This document shows positions 1 through 6,413 of a DNA stretch of 8,870 bases, in pieces; position 1 is the stretch's first letter; every line of letters begins with the position of its first letter. The translations under genes were made by a program, and so were the position numbers. Below the pieces are notes generated by a model that ran no database searches, had not been told where the DNA came from, and saw only the letters and a program-made list of their open reading frames with translations. The DNA is from an uncultured Cryptobacterium sp. (lineage in GTDB: Bacteria; Actinomycetota; Coriobacteriia; Coriobacteriales; Eggerthellaceae), in assembly GCA_900554685.1 (NCBI GenBank), contig USIG01000068.1, positions 1 to 8,870 of the forward strand, given 5' to 3'.

Positions 1-224
1 GCGACAATGCTTCTATGGTAATCATGGAGCTTTGCACCGAGCCAGTTCAGAAGAAGGAAAAGGCAGAAAAGCCTGCTGAAAAGAAGGCAGCTGCTAAGCC
101 TGCTCCTAAGGCTGAGGAAAAGACTGAAGAAGCTGAAGAGGTTAAGGAAGAGGCAACTGAGGAAGCTGCTGAAGAAACCGCTGAGGCTACTGAGGAAGCT
201 AAAGAAGAAAAGAAGGCTGAATAG
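1..224 (+). CDS. rplQ: 50S ribosomal protein L17, C-terminal part (5' end outside window)
   Basis: This is the 3' end of a gene that enters from the left; the reading frame is open from the first bases (codons begin at position 3). The first residues, D-N-A-S-M-V-I-M-E-L, match the last beta strand of bacterial L17, a large-subunit protein near the peptide exit tunnel (family knowledge: GDxAxMxxIEL). After this the protein carries a tail of about 55 residues made almost only of Lys, Ala, Glu, Pro and Thr, beginning with Lys-rich repeats and becoming Glu-rich. Ala/Glu-rich tails on L17 are common in actinobacteria and absent from E. coli L17. The stop TAG at 222-224 is followed by a strong terminator, so this is the end of the ribosomal protein operon. 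The ATG at 15 is internal and not a start. Confidence 0.9.
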   Translation, partial: DNASMVIMELCTEPVQKKEKAEKPAEKKAAAKPAPKAEEKTEEAEEVKEEATEEAAEETAEATEEAKEEKKAE

Positions 225-261
225 TCAACTTTTCTTCTTTGCGATACTTTCTTTTATCCAT

Positions 262-300
262 AAAGGACCCCAGAGAGATATCTGGGGTCCTTTTGTTTTT
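262..300 (+). terminator. Rho-independent terminator after rplQ
   Basis: A perfect 13-bp stem (262-274 with 281-293) closes a 6-nt loop GAGATA, with a GC-rich core GGACCCC/GGGGTCC. It is followed by TTTTGTTTTT, with A residues on the 5' side. It lies 38 bases after the rplQ stop and should end the ribosomal operon transcript. Confidence 0.93.
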
Positions 301-445
301 CTCTCGAATTCTTGGTACCGCTTTTGTGAAGCTTTGTCCATTTCGCAAACGAACAGGTTTTAAGTTCGTAAGATAGTAGTTCGAAAAGAGAGAAACAAAA
401 CAGACAGTGATCTAAGCGATTTATCAAGCATGGGACGTGAAGTAT

Positions 446-886
446 ATGGCACGTAATGGATTTAATCGAAATAGCTTCAATCAGGGAAATTGGCAGCTTC
501 GCATGGGACAATGGATGCAGGGACGTTACGGCGTTGATGAGTACACGCAAGGAATAATGATCCTTGGCTGTGCGCTAGTGGTAATTAACTTCTTTGTTCA
601 TTGGGATCTGTTGTCTCTGTTGTCGCTTATCTGCTTTGTATTTGGGATATTTCGTATGTTGTCACGAAATTACGCGGCACGACAGCGAGAGCTACAAACG
701 TATCAGCGGATCATGCAAAAACCCAAAGCATGGTGGCGCCTTACGAATAAACGCTATGAGAATCGTCACACCACGTTGTACTTTAAATGCAAGGGGTGCG
801 GAACAATTCTCAATGTGCCAAAAGGTAAAGGGAAGCTGCTGGTTACCTGTCCTAAATGCGGCACAAAGGTTGAGAAGAAATCCTAA
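446..886 (+). CDS. small membrane protein with C-terminal zinc ribbon, function unknown
   Basis: Predicted 146-residue protein in four parts: a polar, Asn/Gln/Arg-rich N-terminus (1-30); two close hydrophobic segments (about 36-52 and 55-70) forming a membrane hairpin; a basic, Trp/Tyr-rich linker (71-110); and a C-terminal zinc ribbon with C-K-G-C (Cys115, Cys118) and C-P-K-C (Cys135, Cys138) 16 residues apart. Each CxxC pair is followed by Gly, as in rubredoxin-like knuckles. The arrangement suggests a membrane anchor presenting a zinc ribbon to the cytosol, but I do not recognise the family. The start is uncertain: GTG 437 would add three residues, but GGGA at 432-435 is too close to it and is 10 bases from ATG 446, so I prefer 446. 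No strong Shine-Dalgarno is seen. It is monocistronic, between the rplQ terminator and a repeat-filled gap. Confidence 0.75.
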   Translation: MARNGFNRNSFNQGNWQLRMGQWMQGRYGVDEYTQGIMILGCALVVINFFVHWDLLSLLSLICFVFGIFRMLSRNYAARQRELQTYQRIMQKPKAWWRLTNKRYENRHTTLYFKCKGCGTILNVPKGKGKLLVTCPKCGTKVEKKS

Positions 887-930
887 GAATTGTTGAAATC
901 TTGGTGATGCTGATTTTAGTAGTGCTTCAA

Positions 931-1084
931 AAACTAGTACTTGTAATCAAATTTTGAAGCTGCTTTCCGAGTCGATTTTTGAATTCAACTTTGAAGTTAG
1001 TTTTTGGAGTCGACTTGTGTGGTCGATTTTGAGGCTAGTTTTTGGAGTCGTTTCAAAATTTGGTGTCAAATTTTTCATCGTTTG
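931..1084. repeat. degenerate 38-bp tandem repeat
   Basis: GAGTCG recurs at 969, 1007 and 1045, exactly 38 bases apart. The units at 969-1006 and 1007-1044 agree at 29 of 38 positions and share the end TAGTTTTTG. The third unit (from 1045) keeps the first six bases and then diverges. A fourth, weaker copy (931-968) shares TTTTGAAGCT-like and ATCAA-like parts with a 1-bp shift. No ORF is supported here. Together with the flanking sequence this is all I see in 887-1130. Confidence 0.75.
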
Positions 1085-1133
1085 TATCAAATGTAGAGAG
1101 AACTGTTATTAAAATAGTACCATTTACCGTTAA

Positions 1134-1181
1134 TTACTACAAATTGTGGGAAAACCGCTAAATTGTCACAACATATAGTGC
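1134..1181 (+). promoter_or_regulatory. tandem NrdR boxes (operator) upstream of nrdD
   Basis: Two sites resemble the NrdR box consensus acaCwAtATaTwGtgt (known from nrd operons). The distal site at 1134-1149 has core CTACAAATTG (8 of 10 core positions). The proximal site at 1166-1181 has core CAACATATAG followed by TGC (9 of 10 core positions). They start 32 bases apart, about three helical turns, which is the usual spacing for paired NrdR boxes. Two TATAGT hexamers, at 1174-1179 (inside the proximal box) and 1191-1196 (just after it), are candidate -10 elements; no good -35 is paired with either. The inferred role is repression of nrdD by NrdR when dATP/ATP signals that dNTPs are sufficient. 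Confidence 0.7.
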
Positions 1182-1194
1182 CAGATTGTGTATA

Positions 1195-1250
1195 GTATCT
1201 ATCGGTAGATACCTCAAGATGTTCGCCTGAAAATCTCAAGCGAACATCTT
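1195..1250 (+). promoter_or_regulatory. two-hairpin 5' leader of nrdD
   Basis: Hairpin 1 is GTATCTA (1195-1201), loop TCGG, TAGATAC (1206-1212), a perfect 7-bp stem. Hairpin 2 is AAGATGTTCGC (1216-1226), a 13-nt loop, GCGAACATCTT (1240-1250), a perfect 11-bp stem followed by CTTTTAACTTT. Hairpin 2 with its U-rich trail resembles a weak intrinsic terminator or attenuator, 46 bases before the nrdD start. Both would sit in the leader if transcription begins near the NrdR boxes. Confidence 0.6.
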
Positions 1251-1296
1251 CTTTTAACTTTATGTTCAAAAAAGCGACCGAGAGGGGACTGCGCAT

Positions 1297-3519
1297 ATGA
1301 AAATTATCAAGCGTGATGGTTCAGAAGTAACGTTTGATATCACTAAGATCGCTAATGCTATTAAAGCGGCAAGTGATGAATCTCCCGAATCTGAACGTTT
1401 AACCGCTCGTCAGATTGATTATGCTGCGCACAATGTTGCGGATAAATGCGAAGAGGCGGGACACACAGTCTCTGTTGAAGAGGTTCAGGATTTAGTTGAA
1501 AACGAAATCATGGCTCTTCACAAGTTTGAGGTCGCTCGTCGTTATATCATCTATCGTTACGTTCAGAATCTTAAGCGTCAATCAAACACGACTGACGACA
1601 AGATCCTTTCTTTGATTGAATGCAATAACGAAGAAGTTAAGCAGGAAAACTCCAACAAGAACCCAACGGTAAACTCCGTTCAGCGTGACTATATGGCTGG
1701 CGAGGTTTCCAAAGACTTGGCAATGCGTATCTTGTTACCTGAAGACGTTGTTCGTGCTCACGAAGAGGGCATTATCCACTTCCACGATTCTGACTACTTT
1801 GCACAGCACATGCATAACTGCGACTTGGTAAATCTGGAAGACATGCTGCAAAATGGCACGGTAATTTCAGGCACCATGATCGAAAAGCCTCATAGTTTTT
1901 CGACAGCCTGCAATATCGCAACGCAGATTATTGCCCAGGTTGCTTCAAGCCAATACGGCGGTCAATCTATTTCGCTGACTTACCTTGCTCCCTTCGTCGA
2001 CATTAGCCGTAAAAAGATCCGTCGCGAGGTAATTCACGAGTTGAACATGGTGGGGGTTGAGCCTTCCGCTGAACAGCTTTCTTCTATCGTAGAAGAGCGC
2101 TTGCGTGATGAGGTTCGTCGTGGTGTCCAGACCATTCAATATCAGGTTGTTACCTTGATGACCACAAATGGTCAGGCTCCGTTTGTTACCGTATTCATGT
2201 ATTTGAACGAAGCTCGCAACGATCAGGAAAAGCATGACCTTGCCATCATTATCGAAGAGGTATTGCGTCAGCGCTACGAGGGCGTAAAGAACGAAGCGGG
2301 CGTATGGATTACTCCTGCCTTCCCTAAGCTTATTTATGTGCTAGAAGAAGACAACGTATACGAAGATTCGAAGTACTTCTACCTGACCCAGCTTGCTGCA
2401 AAGTGCACCGCAAAGCGTATGGTGCCCGACTATATTTCTGAAAAGAAAATGTTTGAGCTCAAGCTTTCTAAGGGTGAGGTTCCTGGCGAAGGCGATTGCT
2501 ACACCTGTATGGGATGCCGTTCTTTCTTGACGCCAGACCGTTCCGGCAATGGTTATAACAACGTGGCAAATGCAGGCAACTATGAGCCTGGTAAGCCTAA
2601 GTACTATGGTCGTTTCAATCAGGGCGTTGTAACTATTAACCTTGTTGATGTTGCCTGCTCGTCTTATCGCGATATGGATAAGTTCTGGCAGATTTTCGAA
2701 GAGCGTCTGGAGCTCTGCAAAAAAGCCCTTATGTGCCGTCACAATCGTTTGAAGGGAACCCTTTCGGACGCGGCTCCAATTTTGTGGCAATACGGCGCTT
2801 TGGCTCGGCTTGAAAAAGGCGAAACCATCGACAAGTTGCTTTATGGCGGCTATTCAACAATCAGCTTGGGATATGCGGGCCTGTATGAGTGCGTAAAGTA
2901 TATGACGGGCTACAGCCATACCGATCCTCAGGCAACGCCTTTCGCTATGGCAGTAATGCAGAAGATGAACGACAAGTGTGCGGAGTGGAAAGCTGAAACT
3001 GATATTGACTTCTCTCTCTATGGCACACCTCTGGAGTCCACTACGTATAAATTTGCTAAAGCATTACAGCGTCGATTCGGAGTAATCCCCGGCGTAACCG
3101 ATAAGAACTACATCACAAACAGCTATCATGTTCACGTTTCAGAAGAAATTGATGCGTTTACTAAGCTTCAGTTTGAAAGCCAGTTCCAGCAGCTTTCTCC
3201 TGGTGGTGCTATTTCTTACGTTGAGGTTCCCGATATGCAGGATAACCTCAAGGCTGTTATTCGCGTGATGCAGTTCATCTACGATCACATCATGTACGCA
3301 GAGCTCAACACCAAGAGCGACTACTGCCAGGTATGTGGTTTTGACGGCGAGATTCAAATCGTTGAAGACGACGGCAAGCTGGTTTGGGAATGCCCTCATT
3401 GCGGTAATCGTGATCAGGAGAAGCTCAATGTTGCACGCCGCACCTGCGGTTACATTGGAACTCAGTTCTGGAATCAAGGACGTACTGAAGAGATTCGCGA
3501 TCGCGTATTGCATCTGTAG
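1297..3519 (+). CDS. nrdD: anaerobic (class III) ribonucleoside-triphosphate reductase
   Basis: Reduces ribonucleoside triphosphates to deoxyribonucleotides without oxygen, using a glycyl radical and probably formate as reductant. It has 740 residues, slightly longer than the E. coli enzyme (712). Residues 1-95 form an ATP-cone starting I-K-R-D-G, the allosteric domain that senses ATP/dATP. The reductase barrel follows: HNC with Cys175, C-Y-T-C-M-G-C-R-S (401-409) in the active-site loop, and GVVTINLVD (443-451). Near the C-terminus are two CxxC zinc pairs (Cys677/Cys680, Cys699/Cys702) and the glycyl radical motif R-R-T-C-G-Y-I-G with Gly718 as radical site. All key residues are present, so it should be active. 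The start ATG has GAGAGGGGA at 1280-1288. Likely NrdR-regulated through the boxes upstream. Its activase NrdG lies 679 bp downstream rather than adjacent. Confidence 0.97.
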   Translation: MKIIKRDGSEVTFDITKIANAIKAASDESPESERLTARQIDYAAHNVADKCEEAGHTVSVEEVQDLVENEIMALHKFEVARRYIIYRYVQNLKRQSNTTDDKILSLIECNNEEVKQENSNKNPTVNSVQRDYMAGEVSKDLAMRILLPEDVVRAHEEGIIHFHDSDYFAQHMHNCDLVNLEDMLQNGTVISGTMIEKPHSFSTACNIATQIIAQVASSQYGGQSISLTYLAPFVDISRKKIRREVIHELNMVGVEPSAEQLSSIVEERLRDEVRRGVQTIQYQVVTLMTTNGQAPFVTVFMYLNEARNDQEKHDLAIIIEEVLRQRYEGVKNEAGVWITPAFPKLIYVLEEDNVYEDSKYFYLTQLAAKCTAKRMVPDYISEKKMFELKLSKGEVPGEGDCYTCMGCRSFLTPDRSGNGYNNVANAGNYEPGKPKYYGRFNQGVVTINLVDVACSSYRDMDKFWQIFEERLELCKKALMCRHNRLKGTLSDAAPILWQYGALARLEKGETIDKLLYGGYSTISLGYAGLYECVKYMTGYSHTDPQATPFAMAVMQKMNDKCAEWKAETDIDFSLYGTPLESTTYKFAKALQRRFGVIPGVTDKNYITNSYHVHVSEEIDAFTKLQFESQFQQLSPGGAISYVEVPDMQDNLKAVIRVMQFIYDHIMYAELNTKSDYCQVCGFDGEIQIVEDDGKLVWECPHCGNRDQEKLNVARRTCGYIGTQFWNQGRTEEIRDRVLHL

Positions 3520-3760
3520 GAAGTTGGAAGTTGCTGTAAGGAAGCTAAAAGATGCTTTGCCTGCGCATTGCTACTGAGCTTTCGATGGCCAGCGCGGCCA
3601 GCTGATGCAATAACGGTTGTTGCGATGGCTGCGCAATGGTTGTTGCAACGGTTGTTGTGGCGATTGTGGCGTCGGGTAGCATACCTGATCATGGGCAGAA
3701 TGCTTAGTGCGATTGATGTTCACTACGAAGACTTGGCATTAGCAATCAATAAGCAAAGAG
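3520..3760. other. non-coding gap after nrdD with short G/T-rich repeats
   Basis: No supported gene. GGTTGTTG recurs at 3615, 3638 and 3650 within a G/T-rich stretch (3611-3676), and GCGGCCAGC-like nonamers repeat near 3587-3602. An open frame at 3568-3831 crosses these repeats and the terminator behind them, has no ribosome binding site and encodes Trp/Arg/Leu-rich sequence typical of translated repeat, so I do not call it a gene. Confidence 0.5.
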
Positions 3761-3797
3761 GTGGGCTGATGATTTATCAGCCCACTGATTTTGTTCG
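3761..3797 (+). terminator. Rho-independent terminator downstream of nrdD
   Basis: A perfect 10-bp stem GTGGGCTGAT (3761-3770) with ATCAGCCCAC (3776-3785), loop GATTT, followed by TGATTTTGTTC. It lies 241 bases after the nrdD stop, so nrdD and nrdG are probably not co-transcribed efficiently. The U tract is broken, so some read-through is possible. Confidence 0.8.
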
Positions 3798-3851
3798 AAA
3801 CGTTAAAGCTATGCTGCATGCGCCGGCGTAATAGATTTGCAGTCGCTGATG

Positions 3852-3913
3852 TATTGTCGCAAGATTGCTTTTTGCGATCGTTGGGGTATTGCGCAGGCAT
3901 TGCTGCGCGGGAA
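3852..3913. repeat. degenerate 35-bp direct duplication
   Basis: TATTG at 3852 and 3887 starts two related segments, TATTGTCGCAAGATTGCT and TATTGCGCAGGCATTGCT (one 1-base gap). Each also folds locally (TCGCAA/TTGCGA at 3857-3877; GCGCAG/CTGCGC at 3891-3908). It lies between the nrdD terminator and the inverted-repeat element. Confidence 0.45.
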
Positions 3914-3930
3914 GCCATGCAGAGAACCGT

Positions 3931-4119
3931 CTGTGTTGTAAAAAGTGTAGTTTTGCCACAAAAGAGCGTTACGTGCATAGAATTACATGCTCAAAGCAAA
4001 GAAAAAGGTACACTTATTCTACAAAATTAAGCATTTCGTAGAATAACTAGTCTGAGTAAGGTCCAAAAACAGTACATTACTCAAACTTTTGTGGCAGAAC
4101 TCGACTTTTTACAACACAG
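3931..4119. mobile_element. 189-bp element with 34-bp imperfect terminal inverted repeats (MITE-like)
   Basis: The left arm (3931-3964) begins CTGTGTTGTAAAAAGT; the right arm (4086-4119) ends ACTTTTTACAACACAG. The arms are reverse complements at 31 of 34 positions, and pairing stops at both outer ends. The 121-bp interior has no ORF of note but holds two internal hairpins: a long one near the centre (4014-4046) and TGAGTAA/TTACTCA (4053-4059 with 4077-4083). The form fits a miniature inverted-repeat transposable element or the relic of an IS that lost its transposase. I found no clear target-site duplication (flanks AGAACCGT and CAAATAAA) and cannot assign the ends to an IS family. The alternative is a large palindromic regulatory structure for nrdG. 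Confidence 0.6.
4014..4046. other. central hairpin inside the inverted-repeat element
   Basis: TTATTCTAC (4014-4022) pairs with GTAGAATAA (4038-4046); after one A/C mismatch AAAT (4024-4027) pairs with ATTT (4033-4036), leaving loop TAAGC. The midpoint (4030) is close to the midpoint of the whole element (4025). Confidence 0.65.
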
Positions 4120-4129
4120 CAAATAAATT
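4101..4129 (+). promoter_or_regulatory. possible nrdG promoter spanning the right end of the element
   Basis: TCGACT (4101-4106), 17 bases, then TAAATT (4124-4129); each hexamer matches 4 of 6 consensus positions. If used, the -35 lies inside the right inverted repeat and the -10 just outside it. A further stem, AAGCCTG/CAGGCTT (4131-4137 with 4154-4160), would fall in the leader. Weak evidence. Confidence 0.3.
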
Positions 4130-4198
4130 TAAGCCTGCACCGTGATGAGCTCCCAGGCTTTCTGTGATAGGGCTTGGCTTTAAAGGTAAGGAAAGGTA

Positions 4199-4768
4199 AT
4201 GAATTACGCTGAAATAAAATACTGCGATATTGCGAACGGCGAAGGCGTGCGCACTACGCTCTTTGTTTCAGGATGTACTCATCATTGCAAGAATTGTTTT
4301 CAGCCAGAAACATGGAGTTTCTCTTTCGGCGAAGAATTTACCGACGCGGTAGCCCAAAAGATTATTGCGAGCCTTGAAGGTTCATTTGTTGATGGATTAA
4401 CTCTTCTCGGTGGCGAACCGATGGAACCAGATAATCAACGTGCCTTACTGCCTTTTGTGCGCACACTAAAGCAAACTTATCCTGACAAAACAATATGGTG
4501 CTATACTGGCGACGTTTTTGAAGACCTTATGAACCCTGATTCACAAAGGCATACAGAAGTAACCGAAGAGCTTATGTCCTGTATCGATATTCTTGTAGAT
4601 GGTCCCTATGTCGAAGCGGAGCACGATATAACCCTGAGATTCCGAGGATCTAAGAATCAGCGAATTATTGACGTTCCCGCAACGCTTGCTTCTGGTTCGG
4701 TATGTCTATGGCGTGATGATTCAAATTACGCGACTCACACTTGGGTGGACAGCGGAGCAGCGCTCTAA
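4199..4768 (+). CDS. nrdG: anaerobic ribonucleotide reductase activating protein (radical SAM)
   Basis: Radical SAM enzyme that reductively cleaves S-adenosylmethionine and generates the glycyl radical on NrdD. The 189-residue protein carries the cluster motif C-T-H-H-C-K-N-C (Cys26, Cys30, Cys33; the CxxxCxxC that binds the 4Fe-4S cluster). It also has GGEP at 71-74 (SAM amino-group contact), W-C-Y-T-G at 100-104, and the NrdG-typical segment D-I-L-V-D-G-P-Y (130-137) followed by LRFRGSKNQRIID (146-158). It extends about 30 residues past that block, making it longer than E. coli NrdG (154), with no extra motif I recognise. The start ATG has AAGGAAAGG at 4188-4196. The gene normally follows nrdD directly; here a terminator and an inverted-repeat element lie between, so it probably has its own promoter. 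Confidence 0.96.
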   Translation: MNYAEIKYCDIANGEGVRTTLFVSGCTHHCKNCFQPETWSFSFGEEFTDAVAQKIIASLEGSFVDGLTLLGGEPMEPDNQRALLPFVRTLKQTYPDKTIWCYTGDVFEDLMNPDSQRHTEVTEELMSCIDILVDGPYVEAEHDITLRFRGSKNQRIIDVPATLASGSVCLWRDDSNYATHTWVDSGAAL

Positions 4769-4909
4769 GGAAAAAACGAGCAGTACGCCGAACTTGGGGT
4801 TCGCAAGAAACTCTCAGCAGTATCGCAGATTGTTTGTTCTTGAGGAGCTCCCAGAAGCACCGCACATCGCTGGCTCTTAAGAAGTGCGCAGCGACACTTC
4901 GGCTACTCA

Positions 4910-4954
4910 CTTGATGGCCATTTGCTTGATGTCTGTTCGTTTGACGTTAGTATC
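4910..4954. repeat. three 15-bp degenerate repeats upstream of ecfT
   Basis: CTTGATG at 4910 and 4925 and TTTGACG at 4940 are spaced exactly 15 bases apart. The third copy contains TTGACG, a -35-like hexamer; TTTTAT at 4967-4972 is 20 bases further, too far for a good promoter. The rest of the nrdG-ecfT gap (4769-4909) shows only short stems such as CGAAC/GTTCG (4789-4803) and no gene or obvious terminator. Confidence 0.45.
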
Positions 4955-4990
4955 TTTCCGCATTCCTTTTATCTATGACATACTTAGCTT

Positions 4991-5824
4991 ATGAGCCAAG
5001 CTTTTTCTCTCTACATATCGGGAACTTCATGCATTCATCGTTGTGATGCGCGTGTTAAGCTGCTCGCTCTTGTATTGCTTTCCATTACTGTTTTTATTGT
5101 TAAGACATGGTGGGGTATTGCCTGTGTTACTGCAGCGGTGCTCGTTGCCCTTTTAATAGCTCGCTTACCCTTGGCGCGTCTTCTAAAGCTGTCTTTTCCT
5201 TTGGTAATACTTCTTTTATTCGTGTGGGTTTGCAATGCTTTTACCTTTGAGATAAGCAACACCCCTCAAGCATCAGGGGAATTTGCGGGATTTATGGCTG
5301 GCTGGGAACCAAGGGCGCTTTGGGGAAATTTCGGATTTAATCCCCAAGGCTGTATGACAGCGCTCGCGTATTTAGTTCGTGTCCTGATAATTTTTTTCGC
5401 CACGTATGTAATTTCATTTACCACTACCGCAGAAGCTCTTACAGATGCGTGCTCATCGCTGCTTTCTTTTATGCGCAGGTTTAAAGTGCCTGTTGATGAC
5501 ATTGCTACAATCCTTGCGCTCGCTCTTCGCTTTATTCCCTTGATGGCGGCGGAAGCATTGCAAATTCAAAATGCCCAGAAATCACGTGATGAGCAGTTCG
5601 ATAAGGGCGGATTGATTGCGCGGGTGTTCTCTCGGCGCGTGATACTTGTTCCTTTAGTGGTTGGGATGTTTAGGCGTGCCGCGATGGTGGGACAGGCGAT
5701 GGATGCGCGCTGCTATGGCGCAGCGAAGCGAACAAGTCTTGCAAAACGCAGTCTTTCTGCCGGCCAAATCGCTTTTCTGGTGAGTGTTGTGGTTTGCTGT
5801 ACGGTGCTCATTGCTTTTCTGTAA
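4991..5824 (+). CDS. ecfT: energy-coupling factor (ECF) transporter transmembrane protein EcfT
   Basis: T subunit of an ECF-type ABC importer: an integral membrane protein that couples two EcfA ATPases to a vitamin- or metal-binding S component. It has 277 residues, near the usual 260-270. Hydrophobic segments lie near 24-38, 41-58, 67-84, 121-143, 168-187 and 258-277. The cytosolic coupling region between the last segments carries the two Arg motifs expected of EcfT: Q-K-S-R-D (196-200, a variant of the usual Ala-Arg-Gly) and A-M-D-A-R-C-Y-G (236-243). The N-terminal H-R-C-D-A-R-V-K-L matches the family's D-P-R-x-K-L region. ATG 4991 is the first start after an in-frame stop at 4985-4987. 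No Shine-Dalgarno precedes it, so a leaderless or weakly translated message is possible. No ecfA gene is adjacent, although ecfA-ecfA-ecfT is the common order near rplQ. Confidence 0.9.
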   Translation: MSQAFSLYISGTSCIHRCDARVKLLALVLLSITVFIVKTWWGIACVTAAVLVALLIARLPLARLLKLSFPLVILLLFVWVCNAFTFEISNTPQASGEFAGFMAGWEPRALWGNFGFNPQGCMTALAYLVRVLIIFFATYVISFTTTAEALTDACSSLLSFMRRFKVPVDDIATILALALRFIPLMAAEALQIQNAQKSRDEQFDKGGLIARVFSRRVILVPLVVGMFRRAAMVGQAMDARCYGAAKRTSLAKRSLSAGQIAFLVSVVVCCTVLIAFL

Positions 5825-5857
5825 CAACTCGGTCTTCTTTGTTTTGTGTCGGTTGCG

Positions 5858-5884
5858 TTGTGTCTGCCAACCTGTTTTTATAAT
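5858..5884 (+). promoter_or_regulatory. promoter for the 5910 gene
   Basis: A perfect -10 TATAAT at 5879-5884, 26 bases before the ATG. The best -35 is TTGTGT (5858-5863) with a short 15-base spacer; TTGCGT (5853-5858) gives 20. The -10 is convincing, the -35 less so. Confidence 0.55.
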
Positions 5885-5909
5885 CAGGTAAAGAAAGGAA
5901 TCATCCGTC

Positions 5910-6302
5910 ATGATTACGTTTAGTGATTTACCAATCGAAAATGAAAACTATGATTTTTTCGTACCCTTTGGATTGAAAACTCTTATCGGCCTACAGCTGA
6001 AAGATGCCAACATCCCTTTTACGACAACTTCCTGGCGAGATATTAACCAAGAGCAGTATGCAACGGAAATCGAAGAGGCAAAAGCGTTTTTTACTGCCCA
6101 TCACTGCCCGTGGAATACTGAAATGCTCGAAGTTATTCATTGTCCGATCAAGCCAGAGCAATTACGGAAAAAGTCACTTCTCTTCTTTGGGTCAACTATC
6201 GACCCAGATTTTCAAAAAGCGCAAGAAGAATCTCGGGTGGAAGCCGAAGAAAATTTCCGTACCAATATTGAACCGGACTTGAAGGCTCGAAGCCAAGAGT
6301 AG
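5910..6302 (+). CDS. hypothetical protein, 130 residues, soluble and acidic
   Basis: I do not recognise this protein. It has no signal peptide, membrane segment or cysteine-pair motif (single Cys66 and Cys78). The N-terminal half (1-45) is mixed and aromatic-rich, with a glycine-centred F-F-V-P-F-G-L-K-T-L stretch (16-25). A short charged helix (46-63) leads to a His/Cys/Trp-containing turn A-H-H-C-P-W (63-68). The C-terminus (100-130) is a Glu/Arg/Lys-rich helix that could form a coiled coil. It is judged real because AAAGGA (5894-5899) lies 10 bases before the ATG and a perfect TATAAT stands just upstream. It is probably monocistronic; no clear terminator follows. Confidence 0.75.
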   Translation: MITFSDLPIENENYDFFVPFGLKTLIGLQLKDANIPFTTTSWRDINQEQYATEIEEAKAFFTAHHCPWNTEMLEVIHCPIKPEQLRKKSLLFFGSTIDPDFQKAQEESRVEAEENFRTNIEPDLKARSQE

Positions 6303-6317
6303 TGGTATTGGGTGAAA

Positions 6318-6413
6318 TAGCCGCACTATCAAAGTGCGATGGTTCCGTATCGCCGCACTGTAGCACTTCTAAAGGGTGGTACGCAGGCACTTTCAAGGCG
6401 CAACATTTCCAAA
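6318..6413. repeat. degenerate 32-bp tandem repeat upstream of eno
   Basis: Three units of exactly 32 bp (6318-6349, 6350-6381, 6382-6413), each with (C/G)GCACT at the same place (6322, 6354, 6386). Units 1 and 2 share GCCGCACT (6320, 6352). Units 1 and 3 share CACT-TCAA-G-GC-A-TTCC at matching positions. Pairs agree at about 18 of 32 positions, so these are old copies. Unit 1 contains the stem CGCACT/AGTGCG (6322-6338), which has no U tract. Confidence 0.5.

Noticed and set aside
306..334. EcoRI, KpnI and HindIII sites (GAATTC, GGTACC, AAGCTT) close together, suggesting a cloning polylinker.
   Set aside because: The sites are separated by ordinary sequence, and neither side shows vector sequence; chance in an AT-rich spacer.
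3568..3831. An 87-codon open frame after nrdD.
   Set aside because: No ribosome binding site; it runs through short repeats and the nrdD terminator, and its composition is that of translated repeat.
6367..6386. AAAGGGTGGTACGCAGG resembles the T-box core AGGGTGGNACCGCG.
   Set aside because: It lacks one C of the core, has no Stem I or specifier region in the roughly 70 bases upstream, no aminoacyl-tRNA or amino acid gene follows, and it lies inside a 32-bp degenerate repeat that accounts for it.
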